Assembly: GCA_030068075.1 (NCBI GenBank)
Contig: CM057833.1
Coordinates: 49,061,587-49,125,586 of the forward strand
DNA from: Paguma larvata
Lineage: Eukaryota; Chordata; Mammalia; Carnivora; Viverridae
Direction: 5' to 3'
Length of the DNA: 64,000 nt
The notes beneath the pieces are model-generated. The model was given only the letters and a program-made list of their open reading frames with translations. It did no database searches and was not told the origin of the DNA. The number at the start of each line of letters is the position of its first letter. Positions within the stretch are counted from its first letter, which is position 1. The position numbers were made by a program, and so were the translations under genes. Shown here piece after piece: positions 47,041-58,235 of the stretch.

Positions 47041-47877
47041 GTATTACTTGGACACACCTCAAGGAAAGCCATCCCGCTGCCCAGTTTTTTTAATATTAAT
47101 ATTTTTTAAAAAAAACAATCTCTTCACCTTCCTTCAGTTAAGATACGTTTAAATCTTTGAACGTGTGCACATAAGCCCTAGGCTTGATGAAAAGCCCGTT
47201 CTGAAGGAAGTAAAGCCATGGAGATTCATTTTGGAAATTTTGCCTTTAACTTTACACAAATCACATGATAGGAAAGTGGAAATGCTTTCATTTCCACTTC
47301 ATAAAGTGGGGCGCCCGGCTGGCTCCGTTGGAGGAGCACGTAACTCTTGATCTTGGGGTTGTGAGTTCAAATCCCACGTTGGGTGTAGAGATTGCTTTTT
47401 AAGAAAAAAATAATGAAGTACTTCATAAAGTCTAACCATTTCCAAAGAGAAAAAGGTCACTTGAGAAAAGTTAAACGTGCATATGCCGTTGGCAGGTGGA
47501 GCCGAGTGGGGGGTGTTTTTAAGTCTTTCCTTGAGTAGAGGGTTATCTTTGATTAAGGCAGAAAAATGTACAGTAAAACACAAATAGCTCACCCCCCATA
47601 CCATTTAATCACCATATTCCAGACAGCTGCTGGTTCCGTCCATCAGCTTTCGTCAGACCAAATGGTTATGGCCACATCCATCTCCAACAGAGGGCTTCTT
47701 CTGTGTAGCCCCTCATCAGTGGTTGCCAGGTTGGATTTGGGGAAAGTATGTCATGCCATTTGCTCCAGTATTCTCTCTTGAAAGACCTAGAAAATGATAC
47801 CATTTTTTTGGGATAATATGAAATACTACGTTATCTCTTAATTTAAAAAGTTAATTGTGTTGCTTTTTTAATGATAG
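47041..47877 (+). other. PATJ: PATJ intron, 0.84 kb
   Basis: This short intron precedes the 38-nt micro-exon and holds one short SINE (47310-47419) and about 450 nt of unique sequence. Confidence 0.8.
47310..47419 (+). repeat. Short carnivore SINE
   Basis: The head GGGGCGCCCGGCTGGCTCCG leads to a GTGTAGAGATTGCTTTTTAA tail. ACTTCATAAAGT flanks it on both sides. Confidence 0.94.
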
Positions 47878-47915
47878 GCACAGATACGGGACCAAGAACC
47901 GTTGAAATAATCAGG
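47878..47915 (+). CDS. PATJ: PATJ 38-nt micro-exon leading into PDZ10
   Basis: This small exon completes a Gly codon and encodes TDTGPRTVEIIR (residues 319-331), the first strand of PDZ10. The acceptor is TGATAG ending at 47877, preceded by a T-rich tract, and the donor is a strong GTAAGC at 47916. It fits phase 1 on entry and phase 0 on exit. It was found by reading phase and by similarity to human PATJ, where a [19 protein letters not shown] motif opens PDZ10 (from memory). An exon this short depends on good splice sites and enhancers and is easily missed by gene prediction. Confidence 0.93.
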
Positions 47916-48216
47916 GTAAGCCAATAATTTTGCTATTTTTCTGATCTTTGTTGAATTGGCATAAAATATATATTTTCTTCTTATTATAATTTGTTGGATT
48001 GTTAGTGTGCTCTTTTAAGTTTCACTGAAGTAATTAAATGGTCTATGTATCAAAAATAGACTGAGAAAAATCAGCAAAGCCGCATGGTGACCACCCTGAG
48101 TCTTTGGGTACTTCCCATCCACTATGTTTTGTGCATGTGTTTAAGTTTTATGAAACAACAACAACAACAAAATGGTATCATATGGACATACTCTTGAGGC
48201 CTGTCTTTTTCACTTT

Positions 48217-48415
48217 TATGCTTTACTTTTTGAGAGCAAGCAAGCCAGCAGGGGAGGGACAGAGAGAGAGAGAGAGAGAGAGAGGGAATTTTAAGCAGGC
48301 TCCACAACCAGCATGGAGCCTAATGTCAAGCTCAGTCCCACCCCTGTGAGATCATGACCTGGGCCGAAATCAAGAGTGGATGCTCAACTGACTGAGCCAC
48401 CCACACGCGCCCCGT
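48217..48415 (-). repeat. Carnivore SINE inserted in the old L1
   Basis: Antisense copy flanked by TGTCTTTTTCACTTT at 48202-48216 and 48416-48430. It carries a (GA)n run in its CT-rich part. Confidence 0.95.
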
Positions 48416-48663
48416 TGTCTTTTTCACTTTAAAGCATGAACTTTTAGTCATGCCAGTATTTTTTGACAGCATACGGCATGATTCCTATTGGTTGTGTGGT
48501 ATTCCATCATATAATGTGCTATAATTTTCTTAATCAGTTTCCTCCTACTAAACAATTAGCACATTTCTCAACTTTTGCTCTTTTGTAGCAACATCCTTGT
48601 ATTTCTTTTTTGTCCATATCATGAGCAGTATCTTCAGGATTTGTTCCTAGAAATGAAATTGGT

Positions 48664-48784
48664 TTTGTTTAAAAAAAAAATTTTTTTTTAATTTTTAAGT
48701 ACCCTCTAACCCAATGTGGGCTTTGAACTTACAACCCCAAGATCTAGAGTCACATGCTCTATAGATTGGGCTAGCCAGGTACCT
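48664..48784 (-). repeat. Short SINE inserted in the old L1
   Basis: Antisense copy with GAACTTACAACCCCAAGATC and GGCTAGCCAGGTACCT. CTAGAAATGAAATTG flanks it at about 48647 and 48785. Confidence 0.92.
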
Positions 48785-48984
48785 CTAGAAATGAAATTGT
48801 TGAGTCAGAAGCCACACTTGTTACTTAAAGGCTTTTATGCATATTACTAAATTCCTTTCCCGAAAAGGTTGTATAATATGTATTTAAGTTCATAAAATTG
48901 TCATATCCTAATGTTCAAACTCCTGTGTGATATCCAGAATATTGGAAAGTACTTTCATTTTGATCACTTTTAAACATTAAATTT

Positions 48985-49169
48985 GGGGGGCCTGGGTGGC
49001 TCAGTCAGTTAAGCATCCAACTCTTGATTTCAGTTCAGGTCATGATCTCATGGTCGTGAGAGCAAGCCTCACATTGGGCTCGCACTGGGCACGATGCTAC
49101 TTAGGATTCTCTCTCTGTCTGTCTGCCCCTCCCCTGCTCACGGGCGCGTCCCCTCTATCTCTCTCTCTA
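48985..49169 (+). repeat. Carnivore SINE without A-tail
   Basis: The head GGGGGCCTGGGTGGCTCAGT ends in CTCTCTCTCT. It is flanked by AACATTAAATTTG and AACATGAAATTTG. Confidence 0.92.
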
Positions 49170-49254
49170 AACATGAAATTTGAGATTCAAGAAGTAGTTA
49201 AAAAAAAAAAAGATGACCTTGTTATAAGTATGGTTCCACTGCAGTGAAGAGATA

Positions 49255-49465
49255 TCCAGCAAAGCTTCGTTCTCTGGAGTCCGTCATAGCTGTGTTTGAA
49301 GGCTTTCTGCCGTTTATTAGCTCCATAACCTTGGGCAAGTTACTGACTTCAAGTTTTCTCATCTGTAAACTGGGGATGATAGCACCTCACAAAGTGAATC
49401 TTGTGTGGATGAAACGCGGTAACGCGAATGGTGTGCCTGGCATCGTACCTAGTGCTTCATAATGT
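49255..49465 (+). repeat. MIR relic
   Basis: CATAACCTTGGGCAAGTTAC, TTTTCTCATCTGTAAACTGG and GGATGATAGCACCTC in sense. Confidence 0.85.
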
Positions 49466-50007
49466 CCGGGAAAGAGCATCCGTCCTTAGTGACAACAACT
49501 TTAGGTAAATCTGCTTTATTTGTTCCTAGTAGCTCTCCCCCAGAGTGGCAACTCAGATGTTCCTACGATGGGAAAATTAAATCTACCAACATGCACATAA
49601 TTATGGGTAAATTAAAGAAGCATTAGGATGGATTCGAACAAAGCCACGCTATTCCATAAACTTCTCCTCATTCCAAGATTTATAAAATATCATTTTGTGT
49701 TTCCTTGGTCATTTCAGCCACCTCTGTTTTTTACAGGCTTTTATAAAACAGCCTGCTCCTACCAACTGCGTTCTCCCACACATGGTCCAAGCAGAAACCT
49801 TGTGATGAGATGCATCTTGCCATTTTGCATGCAGGGCTTTACTGTTGATGCATTCAGAAAATAAAAGCTAGCCACAAATGTGCTGGAAAACAGGGTGTAA
49901 ATTACCCGGACCGGAGAGGTCAGCATTGCTTCAGTTACAGGCACGATGTGGCAGCATTAGTAATGTGAGTAATAGTAAAGAATAATTCCTCACCCTTATG
50001 TGACTTT

Positions 50008-50202
50008 TTTTTTTTTTAGAGTTTATTTATTTATTTGGAGATAGCACACGCAGGGGAGCAGCAGAGAGAGAACCCCGAGCAGGCTCTGTGTTGTCAGCGC
50101 AGAGCCCAACATGGGGCTCAATCTCCCGAACCAGGAGATCATGACAGTCTGAGCCGAGATCAGGAGTCTGACCCTGACCCGACCCAGCCATCCAGGCGCC
50201 CC
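50008..50202 (-). repeat. Carnivore SINE
   Basis: Antisense copy from T-rich GTTTATTTATTTATTTGGAG to CAGCCATCCAGGCGCCCC. Confidence 0.93.
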
Positions 50203-50231
50203 CGTGACGTGAGTTGGTAAAGTTCTTTCAG

Positions 50232-50459
50232 GGGCCCCTGGGCGGCCCACTCAGGTCAGCGTCAGGCTCTTGATCTCGGTTCAGATCCTGGTCTCAAAGT
50301 TCGTGAAATTGAGCCCCACATCGAATCGGGCTCTGCACTGACAGTGTAGAGCCTGCTTGAGATTCTCGCTCTCCTTCTCACTCTCACTCTCTGCCCCTTC
50401 CCCACTCGCATGCCCGCTCATGCGTGCATTATCTCAAAATAAAAAAATTTTTTTTTGTT
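50232..50459 (+). repeat. Carnivore SINE
   Basis: The head GGGGCCCCTGGGCGGCCCAC is flanked by TAAAGTTCTTTCA at about 50218 and 50460. It lies tail-out beside the antisense copy at 50008. Confidence 0.94.
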
Positions 50460-50499
50460 TAAAGTTCTTTCATGCATGGTTTTTGTTCTCATTTTGTTC

Positions 50500-50690
50500 T
50501 TTTCCCTTTTTCCAACTTTATGAGGTAAAATTGAAGCACTGTAAGCGGTGTATATTTTTAAATGATCGATTAAAACCGTAGAAGCCTTGCTCTACCATAT
50601 AAGGTCCCCTTACCACAACCACACCACTAACATTTATGCCATAGACATCATAGGTTTACATTTGCCTAAATCGAGAACCCCACTAATGTC
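50500..50690 (-). repeat. Possible old L1 fragment
   Basis: TTTATGAGGTAAAATTGAAG and TTAAAATCCGTAG-like spacing resemble the antisense 3' part of ancient L1s. The match is weak. Confidence 0.35.
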
Positions 50691-50879
50691 CTAATTTTTA
50701 CTTTCAACGGTCCTACATATTTTAAAGTGCTTCAAAAAATGGGTCACATAGAAAATGGTTCTTTACAAACTGAGTGATTTAGGATTTTACCCTGGACCTC
50801 ATGAACGTTAAGCTGTGTGGACTCTGAAGGGTGTTGATGTTTATGCTTAAGCAGGCGATCAAGCCATTCCAGTTCAGAC

Positions 50880-51660
50880 TGCAAGTTCTGTCTCACCTCA
50901 TGTGAGCGGCGGTTCACATCCCAGTCTGGTTCCGCGTCGGTCTGTCCTGCGCCTGTGAAGCTTAGAACGGAGCCTGAGAAGTCCGGGTGACCCCTCTTAC
51001 AGGGTTAGCTCCCCTTCTCAGGCTCTCTCTACTCTAGTTTTCTTCCCTTACTCTCCAGCCACCAGGCGCTCCCTCGCCTAGTTCCTCTGGCTCTCAGAAG
51101 AGGCAGAGTGACTCCACCTTTAGGGGGCGAGATAGGTGTTAATACCAGAGAGTAAGTCCACCTTCCAGCTCTTTGACTGGGGCTGGCCCTTAGGGACAAA
51201 GCTCTCAGGAAAACAACTGAGAAATCCGCTCCCCGCGGCTTTTTCTCCAAGTTTTGGCCCTCCACCACAATTTGTTTGAGTGTCTTTACTTTTCAGAAAC
51301 CTCAGGTAGATGTTTCCGTGTTCGATAAGCACGAGTTGTTGAGTGTAATCAGCGGGACAGAACTCCGCGGCTGTGCAACGCCACCATGCTGAAACTGGAA
51401 CCCGTCATTCATTCTTTGAGTGATTTTTAAAATAGTAACCCTGCGATGCAAACGCGGGGAAAGCCTGGACTCGAGCCAGGATCCCTTCACCAGGGTCCGA
51501 GTGCACCAGGCTGCCTCCTCACCTGGTCATCCTAGCGAACACCTTCGGTCGCGTCTTACTTCTCTCCGCAAACCCGGCCGTCCCTGCAGCGGGTTGTCCT
51601 CTCGGATCCTTTGTTGTCACGCAGCCGTGCGGCTCTTCGAGAGCCAAGTGTGTTTGTTCA
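50880..51660. other. Unexplained block with raised CpG content
   Basis: CpG dinucleotides are clearly denser here than in the neighbouring intron (for example GAGCGGCGGTTC, TTCCGCGTCGGTC, CCCCGCGGC and TTCGGTCGCGTC). No carnivore SINE or PATJ exon is present. It could be an old LTR, an enhancer or a non-coding exon. I cannot assign it. Confidence 0.4.
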
Positions 51661-51824
51661 CACCCAGAAGAGCATGATATGTGTGGCAGTTTAATCATAA
51701 ACACCATATGAGAGCATACTTGCCAAGTCTGCATCAGAATTGGCCACTAAACTAAGCAGTAACATAGGGTTGTTTTGTATTTTTTGTTGTTGTTTGTGCT
51801 CCTACTGTTGCCTTTAATGGAGCC

Positions 51825-51990
51825 TTTTCTGTAGGCCAGGGCTTCACTATATCACCTAATTTAATCCTCAAACCAACATACAAAGATGCAAGCTCTCAGA
51901 GGTTAAGGAGCTGCATTGAAACCCCTCCCCGCAAGCTAATTAAGAGCTAGAACCGAAACACAGACCCCAGAGCACTGCACTCACCTCCTG
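51825..51990 (-). repeat. MIR relic
   Basis: CCTAATTTAATCCTCAAACC, CAGAGGTTAAGGAGCTGCAT and AGAGCTAGAACCG in antisense. Confidence 0.75.
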
Positions 51991-52106
51991 TGTTTCCCTG
52001 GCCTCCTGTATCAGGGAGGGATTTTGTGCAACAGCCGTCTGGGGGCAGCCAGGTTGTGGGTTTTTTTAATTAAGTATAGGAACATGGTGTTTTCCTTCTT
52101 TTTTAG

Positions 52107-52229
52107 GAGCTCAGCGATGCCCTTGGAATCAGTATTGCTGGAGGAAAAGGAAGTCCCTTAGGAGATATCCCAATATTTATTGCCATGATTCAGGCCAGTG
52201 GTGTGGCTGCACGTACACAGAAGCTTAAG
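52107..52229 (+). CDS. PATJ: PATJ coding exon, first half of PDZ10
   Basis: This 123-nt, phase 0-0 exon encodes 41 residues: [38 protein letters not shown] and KLK (residues 332-372). The carboxylate-binding loop is ALGI (336-339), a common variant of GLGF. The acceptor is a long T-rich tract ending TTTTAG at 52106 and the donor is GTACGC at 52230. The next exon starts [10 protein letters not shown], giving the classical K-VGDRI-x-x-ING PDZ core. PDZ10 is the last PDZ domain of PATJ in mammals, so the window reaches the C-terminal part of the protein. Confidence 0.98.
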
Positions 52230-52944
52230 GTACGCGAAAGTGCTGACAGCATGTGGTGGGAGACGAAGGAGCAGCCATGGGCACTTTGTTTAAGGGTGGA
52301 ATTCCAGCAGAGACCCACACGGGGGCAAAATGCATCGGAGAAAGTTTACACCTAAGATTCATTAAGCCCCTGGGCATCTAAAAATATTATTGTTTGTATC
52401 AAAGCTTCTTGATGAAAGAAGAAATCGCAGCTCATTTGCAGAGCCGCCCATACCAGTCTTAGCCCTTCATTCCACCCAAAATTAATTTTCACCCGAGAGA
52501 GAGTGGACCTGAGAATCGTCCTTCAACCAGAATTAATGTTCTTATGATTTTTTTTCCCCATTGCCTCTTCATCCTCACTTAGGTAGAAAAATAAAGGAGA
52601 AAATATCTGGCTTCCTCATTAGAGCTTTATTGAACGGTTAATCTGCACACCCCACTATTACTGGTGAGTGGATGTATACAACACCACCATTGCCAAAATA
52701 CAAAAGCGGCCTGCCGTGCCTTCTCGTAATCAAATCTGGCCCCCTTCTTGTTTCTCTGATTGGTCTGTATTTGGGGAAAGCCATCAAAATTCCTCATGTT
52801 TCTGGACCACGCATACACAGGAGAAGCAAGGAGTCTTCACAATAGCCACAAATGGGAAATATGGCTTACAAAGAATTTTAAGCATTCTTCTCAAATTTAA
52901 TTTTTCTTAATGATAGTGATTTTCTACCACTTTTGTACCTCCAG
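52230..52944 (+). other. PATJ: PATJ intron, 0.7 kb
   Basis: This short intron splits PDZ10. I see no repeat or other feature in it. Confidence 0.8.
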
Positions 52945-53049
52945 GTTGGAGATCGGATTGTCAGCATTAATGGGCAACCTTTGGATGGGCTGTCTCACGC
53001 CGACGTGGTTAATCTGCTGAAGAACGCCTACGGGCGCATTATCCTGCAG
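52945..53049 (+). CDS. PATJ: PATJ coding exon, second half of PDZ10
   Basis: This 105-nt, phase 0-0 exon encodes 35 residues: [31 protein letters not shown] and IILQ (residues 373-407). His390 at the first alpha-B position indicates a class I PDZ domain. The acceptor is ACCTCCAG ending at 52944 and the donor is GTATTG at 53050. No stop codon follows in frame within the exon. Mammalian PATJ continues after ILQ with a further C-terminal stretch. I could not find its exon in the remaining 11 kb, so it probably lies beyond 64000. Confidence 0.98.
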
Positions 53050-53850
53050 GTATTGCGATCAATGGAGCACGCAGCTGCGCGAGGCAGATAAGTGGCGTGC
53101 AGAAAAGACTGAGCGTCACTGGCAGTAGGCATCACCGCCCAGCAGGGCGCTTGCCGATGTGAATTATGAAGGTTGAAAGCAAGAAATTATTATTTTTATT
53201 CAGAAATTCTTTAATGCCACCCATACAGGCAGTGAGCATGATTATATGAAAGCATAACAAGGGGAGAAAAATTACTCTTTGCTTCACATGATAAATCAAC
53301 AAGGCTTTTAGCTTCCTGCGTTCTTTTGTAAATCGGAGTTTCTGAGGAATAGGAAATGATTTCTTTTCTTATGCCCAAAAACTGTTACCGAACTGCCCGA
53401 GCACTGTTTCTTCCACTCCTTTTAAACGAAAGAAGAAATACAATGCTCTTTTTCCCTTAGCATAAATGATTGCCGACACTGTTAAGTTCCCACTGTATGG
53501 TTGTCATCAACTAAGGCAGACAATTATTTATCAGCTGTGGTCCCCCAGAGTCCCGTCCAGATGCACAAGGAAATATACCAGGAAGTAAAAAAGAGGTATG
53601 CGGTTAATTACCTCTCCTTCTATTTCAGCACCTCACATGTCTCAGAGATTGATACGGTCCACTGAGAGGCAGGAGACGGCAGTGAGTTTTGCTAATGAGT
53701 TTCCCCCAAAATGTAGGCTTATAATCACCACACTTCTGCAGGTAGTATTGAACGGTTTACAGGTGAAAAGAATAAAACCCACCATTTAGTACCTTAGAGA
53801 GAGGGCTAGCCAGACCCTCAGATCATTCTAGCCTTAAAATGATAATTACA

Positions 53851-54062
53851 GGGACGCCTGAGTGGCTCAGTCGGTTAAGCTCGGCTCAGGTCATGATCTC
53901 ACAATTCATGGGTTTGAGCCCCACATCGGGGTCTGTGCTGACAGCTCAGAGCCTGGAGCCTGCTTTTGATTCTGTGAATTCCTCTCTCTCTCTCTCTGTC
54001 CCTCCCCCACTCACACATTGTCTGTCTCTCAAAAATAAACATTAAAACCCTTTTTTTAAAAA
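53851..54062 (+). repeat. Carnivore SINE
   Basis: The head GGGACGCCTGAGTGGCTCAG runs to CTCAAAAATAAACATT. Confidence 0.95.
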
Positions 54063-54073
54063 GAAAAGAATTT

Positions 54074-54195
54074 CGGGGGCCCCTGGCCGGCTCAGTCAGT
54101 AGAGCACACAACTCTTGATCTCTGGGTTGCAAGTTGGATCCTCACGATGGGTATAGAGATTACTTAAAAATAAAATCTTTAAAATAATAATAATT
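54074..54195 (+). repeat. Short carnivore SINE
   Basis: The head GGGGGCCCCTGGCCGGCTCA leads to GGTATAGAGATTACTTAAAA and an A/T-rich tail. Confidence 0.92.
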
Positions 54196-54308
54196 ATTAT
54201 TGCTTCAAACCAGAAAGCCATTATACTGAGGAGGACAAATTTGTGGTGCGTAAGTCCCTCATCTCAGTGGTCTAAATCCAAAGGGCCAAAACAGATGTTA
54301 CAAAAGTA

Positions 54309-54364
54309 ACATGTATGAAGGGGATGCATGTATGAAGCATGCATGCAGCATGTATGAAGGGGAT
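54309..54364. repeat. Short imperfect tandem repeat around GCATGTATGAAG
   Basis: Three imperfect copies of an ATGTATGAAG-containing unit with interspersed GCATGCATGCAG. Confidence 0.85.
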
Positions 54365-54383
54365 CATCAAAATACTGTCAGTA

Positions 54384-54578
54384 GGGGCGCCTGGGTGGCT
54401 CAGTCGGTTAAGCATCCAACTCTTAACATTGACTCAGGCCATGATCTCATGGTTTGTGAGTTCAAGCCCCACATCGGGCTTTGTACTGACAGCATGGAGC
54501 CTGCTTGGGATTCTTTCTCTCTCTGACCCTACATGCTTGTGCTCCCTCTCTCTCTCTCTCAAAATATAAACATTTATT
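54384..54578 (+). repeat. Carnivore SINE
   Basis: The head GGGGCGCCTGGGTGGCTCAG is flanked by AATACTGTCAGTAG and AAAACTGTCAGCAG. Confidence 0.95.
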
Positions 54579-56254
54579 TAAAAAACTGTCAGCAGTTTCA
54601 AGAGAGTTTATGTGATAGGCAACATATTACTCGGTGATTTGGGTTCCTAAGTCTCTACTGGACTCAGAGGAAAACACTGTGCAAACTGGCTGTCAGATGA
54701 GCTTGCCCAGTACTCCTTGTCCTCACTTTCAGTGGAAGTTAGGCTGTTGTGTCACCTTCCTCCCTCTACCCACTTCGGTCATGGTCAGAGCCTGCACATT
54801 TTTGTTCTTCCTTCGAGTTATGCTGACCCCTAGAGGCTACCAAGGGCAACTCCTCCGTCTCAGACTGGGAACTGTTTGTCACACAGAATTTTAAAAGGAA
54901 GTTACTGAAAGAATAACTATATCAGGACAGAAAAATGTCTCCCTTAGCAAAACCCGGTATTACCGATCCTTTCATACACTGCCATAATTTGTTAGCTCCA
55001 CCTTCTTCACAAAGAAATGAGAAGACACGGTGTAAAACTGCAACATTAACTGTAAAAGTACCTTCAGTGAAACGAACTCAAGCTCGCCCACGCAGAATTA
55101 GCACTTCACTCTGCCAAGTTGCCCCTGTTAACCCACCTTTGAAGGAGTTCCTTATTTTTCCTATTTCTATACTTTAAGAAAATGACATTCGGTTTTAAAA
55201 CGTCTCTTGCATTAATCACATTAGTTGGTAGTGTTATTTTCTAACATGGGCTATTAAAAGCTTAACGGGATCCTTTGGGATTTTTTATAATCGACACAGT
55301 TACGGGTTTGGAGCATATGTGCTGCCAAAGGCATTAGATACAAAACCCAGAAAATTCTTGTGTCCTGCATCAAATGCCTTGCAGTTACATAGTGTTTTTG
55401 CCTTAATTAAAACAATGTGCATGTAGTACCAGCAATATAGTTATTACAGCTGACTTGGCACTAGGCAACTATTTTTATCATCAGGTGAGCCAGCCCATTG
55501 GCAGAGTGGTACGGAAGGTCCGGTGATTGTGTCTGACGATGTGGAAAAGCCTTACTGTGTGTGTATCGTGCAGAGTGGTCAGCAACTGCTGGGTGCGCAG
55601 GGAAGATTAAGGTCTGGGTCAGCAGACTGCAAGGCGGAGAAGGGGAAGAGAAAACCAACACTTCCAGGAGCTTCTCCCCGCAGTATATACTGCTATCTCT
55701 GGGTGTAAAAAGAGGTAGATATTTCTGCCCTTAAAGTCTGATGATTTCTTATTATCAGTTATAGATCGGTCAGTGGAGATTGACGTGGCTACGACGGGGC
55801 AATTATATTTGCTTTTGCAGTCCGATGGTTTGCCTGGTTAAACTCTTTTGTCTACAGAATGACCATAAAACCTTTTTTGGACAAAATCAGATAACCCAGA
55901 CTCTCGGCTAGAAAAGATGGATATTTATATATCTTTCTTTGAGAACACAGAAGATAAAAAGAGCACAGCAGGGACTTTCATCCCTTAAGGAACTTGTGAG
56001 GCTTGTTCTGGGTCCTTTAAGAGATTTTATAAATATTTGAGAGTGCAGCAGAATGGGTGGATGGAGTTAACACTAACTAAACTCTAGGGGATGTGGGAGG
56101 AGTATGCTGGGAGAGGAGAGAACATTCTAGTTGGAGACGTCCAAGTGGAGATGTCCAGCCGGCAGAGGAAATGTACCGTCAGTGTCCAGGGGGACGTCCT
56201 CGCTGGGAACTGGATGAATAAAGCCATCCGAGGCCTGTCAGTGTTGACATTCTC

Positions 56255-56310
56255 ACCGCCTGGCACATTACATACATCATGGGTATTGCTTGAATAAATG
56301 AATGAAAACA
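56255..56310 (+). repeat. L2 3'-end relic
   Basis: CCTGGCACATTACATACATC and TTGCTTGAATAAATGAATGA are a sense L2 terminus. Confidence 0.7.
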
Positions 56311-56541
56311 GTGGTGACAAAGACGGGACAAAGGCTTAGAGTCCACAGCAAGTATGGAAGGCAGGAGAAGAGAGTCTGAAATCAGGAAGATTCACTAAGG
56401 GTCTGTCTACAAAGTAGTTTGGGAAGCCCTTTGAGGACATTCTCCAGAACACAAAATAATTGATTAAGAGGGTCCAACTGCTGGTTAGGAGAGAGAGAGA
56501 GGGAGATGGAGGTCAGTCATATTTATTAATATAGAGAAAAC

Positions 56542-56757
56542 AGGGTGCCTGGGTGGCTTAGTAGGTTAAGCTTCTGACACTCAGTTTCAGCTCAGATCGT
56601 GATCTCCTGGTTTGTGAGTTCAAGCTCTGCATCAGGCTCTGTGCTGACAATTCAGAGCCTGTTTGGGATTCTCTCTTTCTCTCTCTCTCTGCCCCTACCC
56701 CGATCATGATCTCTCTGAATAAGTAAATAAACTTTAAAGAAAAATTTTTTATAAAAA
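56542..56757 (+). repeat. Carnivore SINE
   Basis: The head GGGTGCCTGGGTGGCTTAGT is flanked by ATAGAGAAAACAG and AAATAGAAAACAG. Confidence 0.94.
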
Positions 56758-56965
56758 AATAGAAAACAGTGACTTCTATTGAACCGTCAGTTGAAAACGA
56801 AGAAGAAAAGTAAGACATGGATTAATTCAGGAGATCTAATATCCAACAAATAACAGTTGCAGAAAGAAAAACAGAAAAATAAGAAAGAAAATAAATCTTA
56901 GCTTAAAGTCCATTAAGTATTAAGCAGGGTAAATAAGTATAGTACCTATATACCTTCTAAAACTT

Positions 56966-57171
56966 TTTTTTTTCATGTTTATTTTTGAGAGAGAGACAGA
57001 GCGCAAGCAGAGGAAGGGCAGAGAGAGAGAGGGAGATGCAGAATCTGAAGCAGGCTGCAGGTTCTGAGCTGTTGGCATGGGGCCCAACGCAGGGCTTGAA
57101 CCCATAAACCTTGAGTTCATGACCTGAGCCAAAGTTGGGCACTTAACCAACTGAGCCACTCAGATGCCCTG
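56966..57171 (-). repeat. Carnivore SINE
   Basis: Antisense copy ending GAGCCACTCAGATGCCC, flanked by TTCTAAAACTTT at about 56956 and 57173. Confidence 0.95.
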
Positions 57172-57834
57172 CTTCTAAAACTTTCAAAGAGAAAAGTATA
57201 AGCTACTTACAAAAGAACAAGAGACTCAAATGGCACCTCTTGTTTAACAGTGTATTTCTGAGAAAATTACTTTAGGATGTACTCCAGCAAAAAAGCAAGT
57301 AAGAAAGTAAGAAAGAGGGAAGCCAGTGGAGTCAGAGCTGAAGAACATGGAAGTCCCAGGACAGCTGAATAGCAGGTGTAGAGAACAGCTTGCCCAAACA
57401 GGAGCAGGGAGAGAAGAGACTCTTAAAGAGAGGCCACTGAATCAAAAGGAAAGAAGAGGAACAGACGGATTATCTTATCTGTTTAACTAAGTTAGAAGTT
57501 TGAAATCACTGGGGAAATTTGGGGCTTAATTAGTGATAAATATATAAAAATTAAAGTGAGATCGTTATGAACCTTGAAGAAAATAAACTTGTACCAAGAA
57601 AAAGAAATGTAATCACAGTACTGTAGCTGAGTCAGTATAAACAACATTTATATAAACATTGTAAGTCATAATACAAGCAAACCTCATAATGCATGAAATA
57701 ATAGTATCATGGGTATTTAGTATGTATTAGTGGAGATTAAAATATAAGAAGTAAATCTTTAAAGTTAAAAAGAAAAGACATTGTTGGGAATTATTAGAAC
57801 CACAGAGGTTTAGGTATATTTAAAGAGACACAGG

Positions 57835-57998
57835 AGGGGCGCCTGGGTGGCTCAGCCGCGTGATCATCCAACATTTGATGATCAGATCCAACTTTTGGCT
57901 CAGTCATGATCCCAGGGTCGTGGGATCGAGCCCTGTGTTTGGGCTCATGCTGAGCGTGGAGCCTACTTGAGAGTCTCTCTCTAAAATAAAAAATACAA
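57835..57998 (+). repeat. Carnivore SINE with an internal duplication
   Basis: The head GGGGCGCCTGGGTGGCTCAG is followed by an extra copy of GATCCAACTTTTGG-like sequence, then a short tail. Confidence 0.9.
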
Positions 57999-58000
57999 AG

Positions 58001-58169
58001 GTGGGGCATTTGGGTGGCTTAGTCAGATAAGCATCCGACTTCAGCTCAGGTCATGATCTCACAGCTCATGAGTTCAAGCCCCACATCAGGCTCTGGGCTG
58101 ACAACTAGGAGCCTGGAGCCTGCTTTGGTTTCTCCGTCTCCCTCTCTCTCTGCCCCACCCCCACTTGTG

Positions 58170-58211
<42 letters not shown>

Positions 58212-58235
58212 AATAAATACACATTAGAAAAAAAT
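58001..58235 (+). repeat. Carnivore SINE, plus arm of an inverted pair
   Basis: The head GGGGCATTTGGGTGGCTTAG has a long (CT)n run and an A-rich tail that abuts the tail of the next, antisense copy. Confidence 0.95.
58171..58208. repeat. (CT)n microsatellite in a SINE
   Basis: About 19 CT dinucleotides. Confidence 0.95.

Larger units (their letters stand above)
48150..48915 (-). repeat. Old L1 fragment broken by two SINEs
   Basis: Antisense L1M-like order: GGTATCATATGGACATACTC, GTGGTATTCCATCATATAAT, TAGCAACATCCTTGTATTTC and AAGGTTGTATAATATG. It is interrupted at 48217 and 48663. Confidence 0.7.
47916..52106 (+). other. PATJ: PATJ intron, 4.2 kb
   Basis: This intron contains an old antisense L1 broken by two SINEs, three further SINEs, MIR pieces and an unexplained block with raised CpG content (about 50880-51660). 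The acceptor is a long T-rich tract. Confidence 0.8.
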
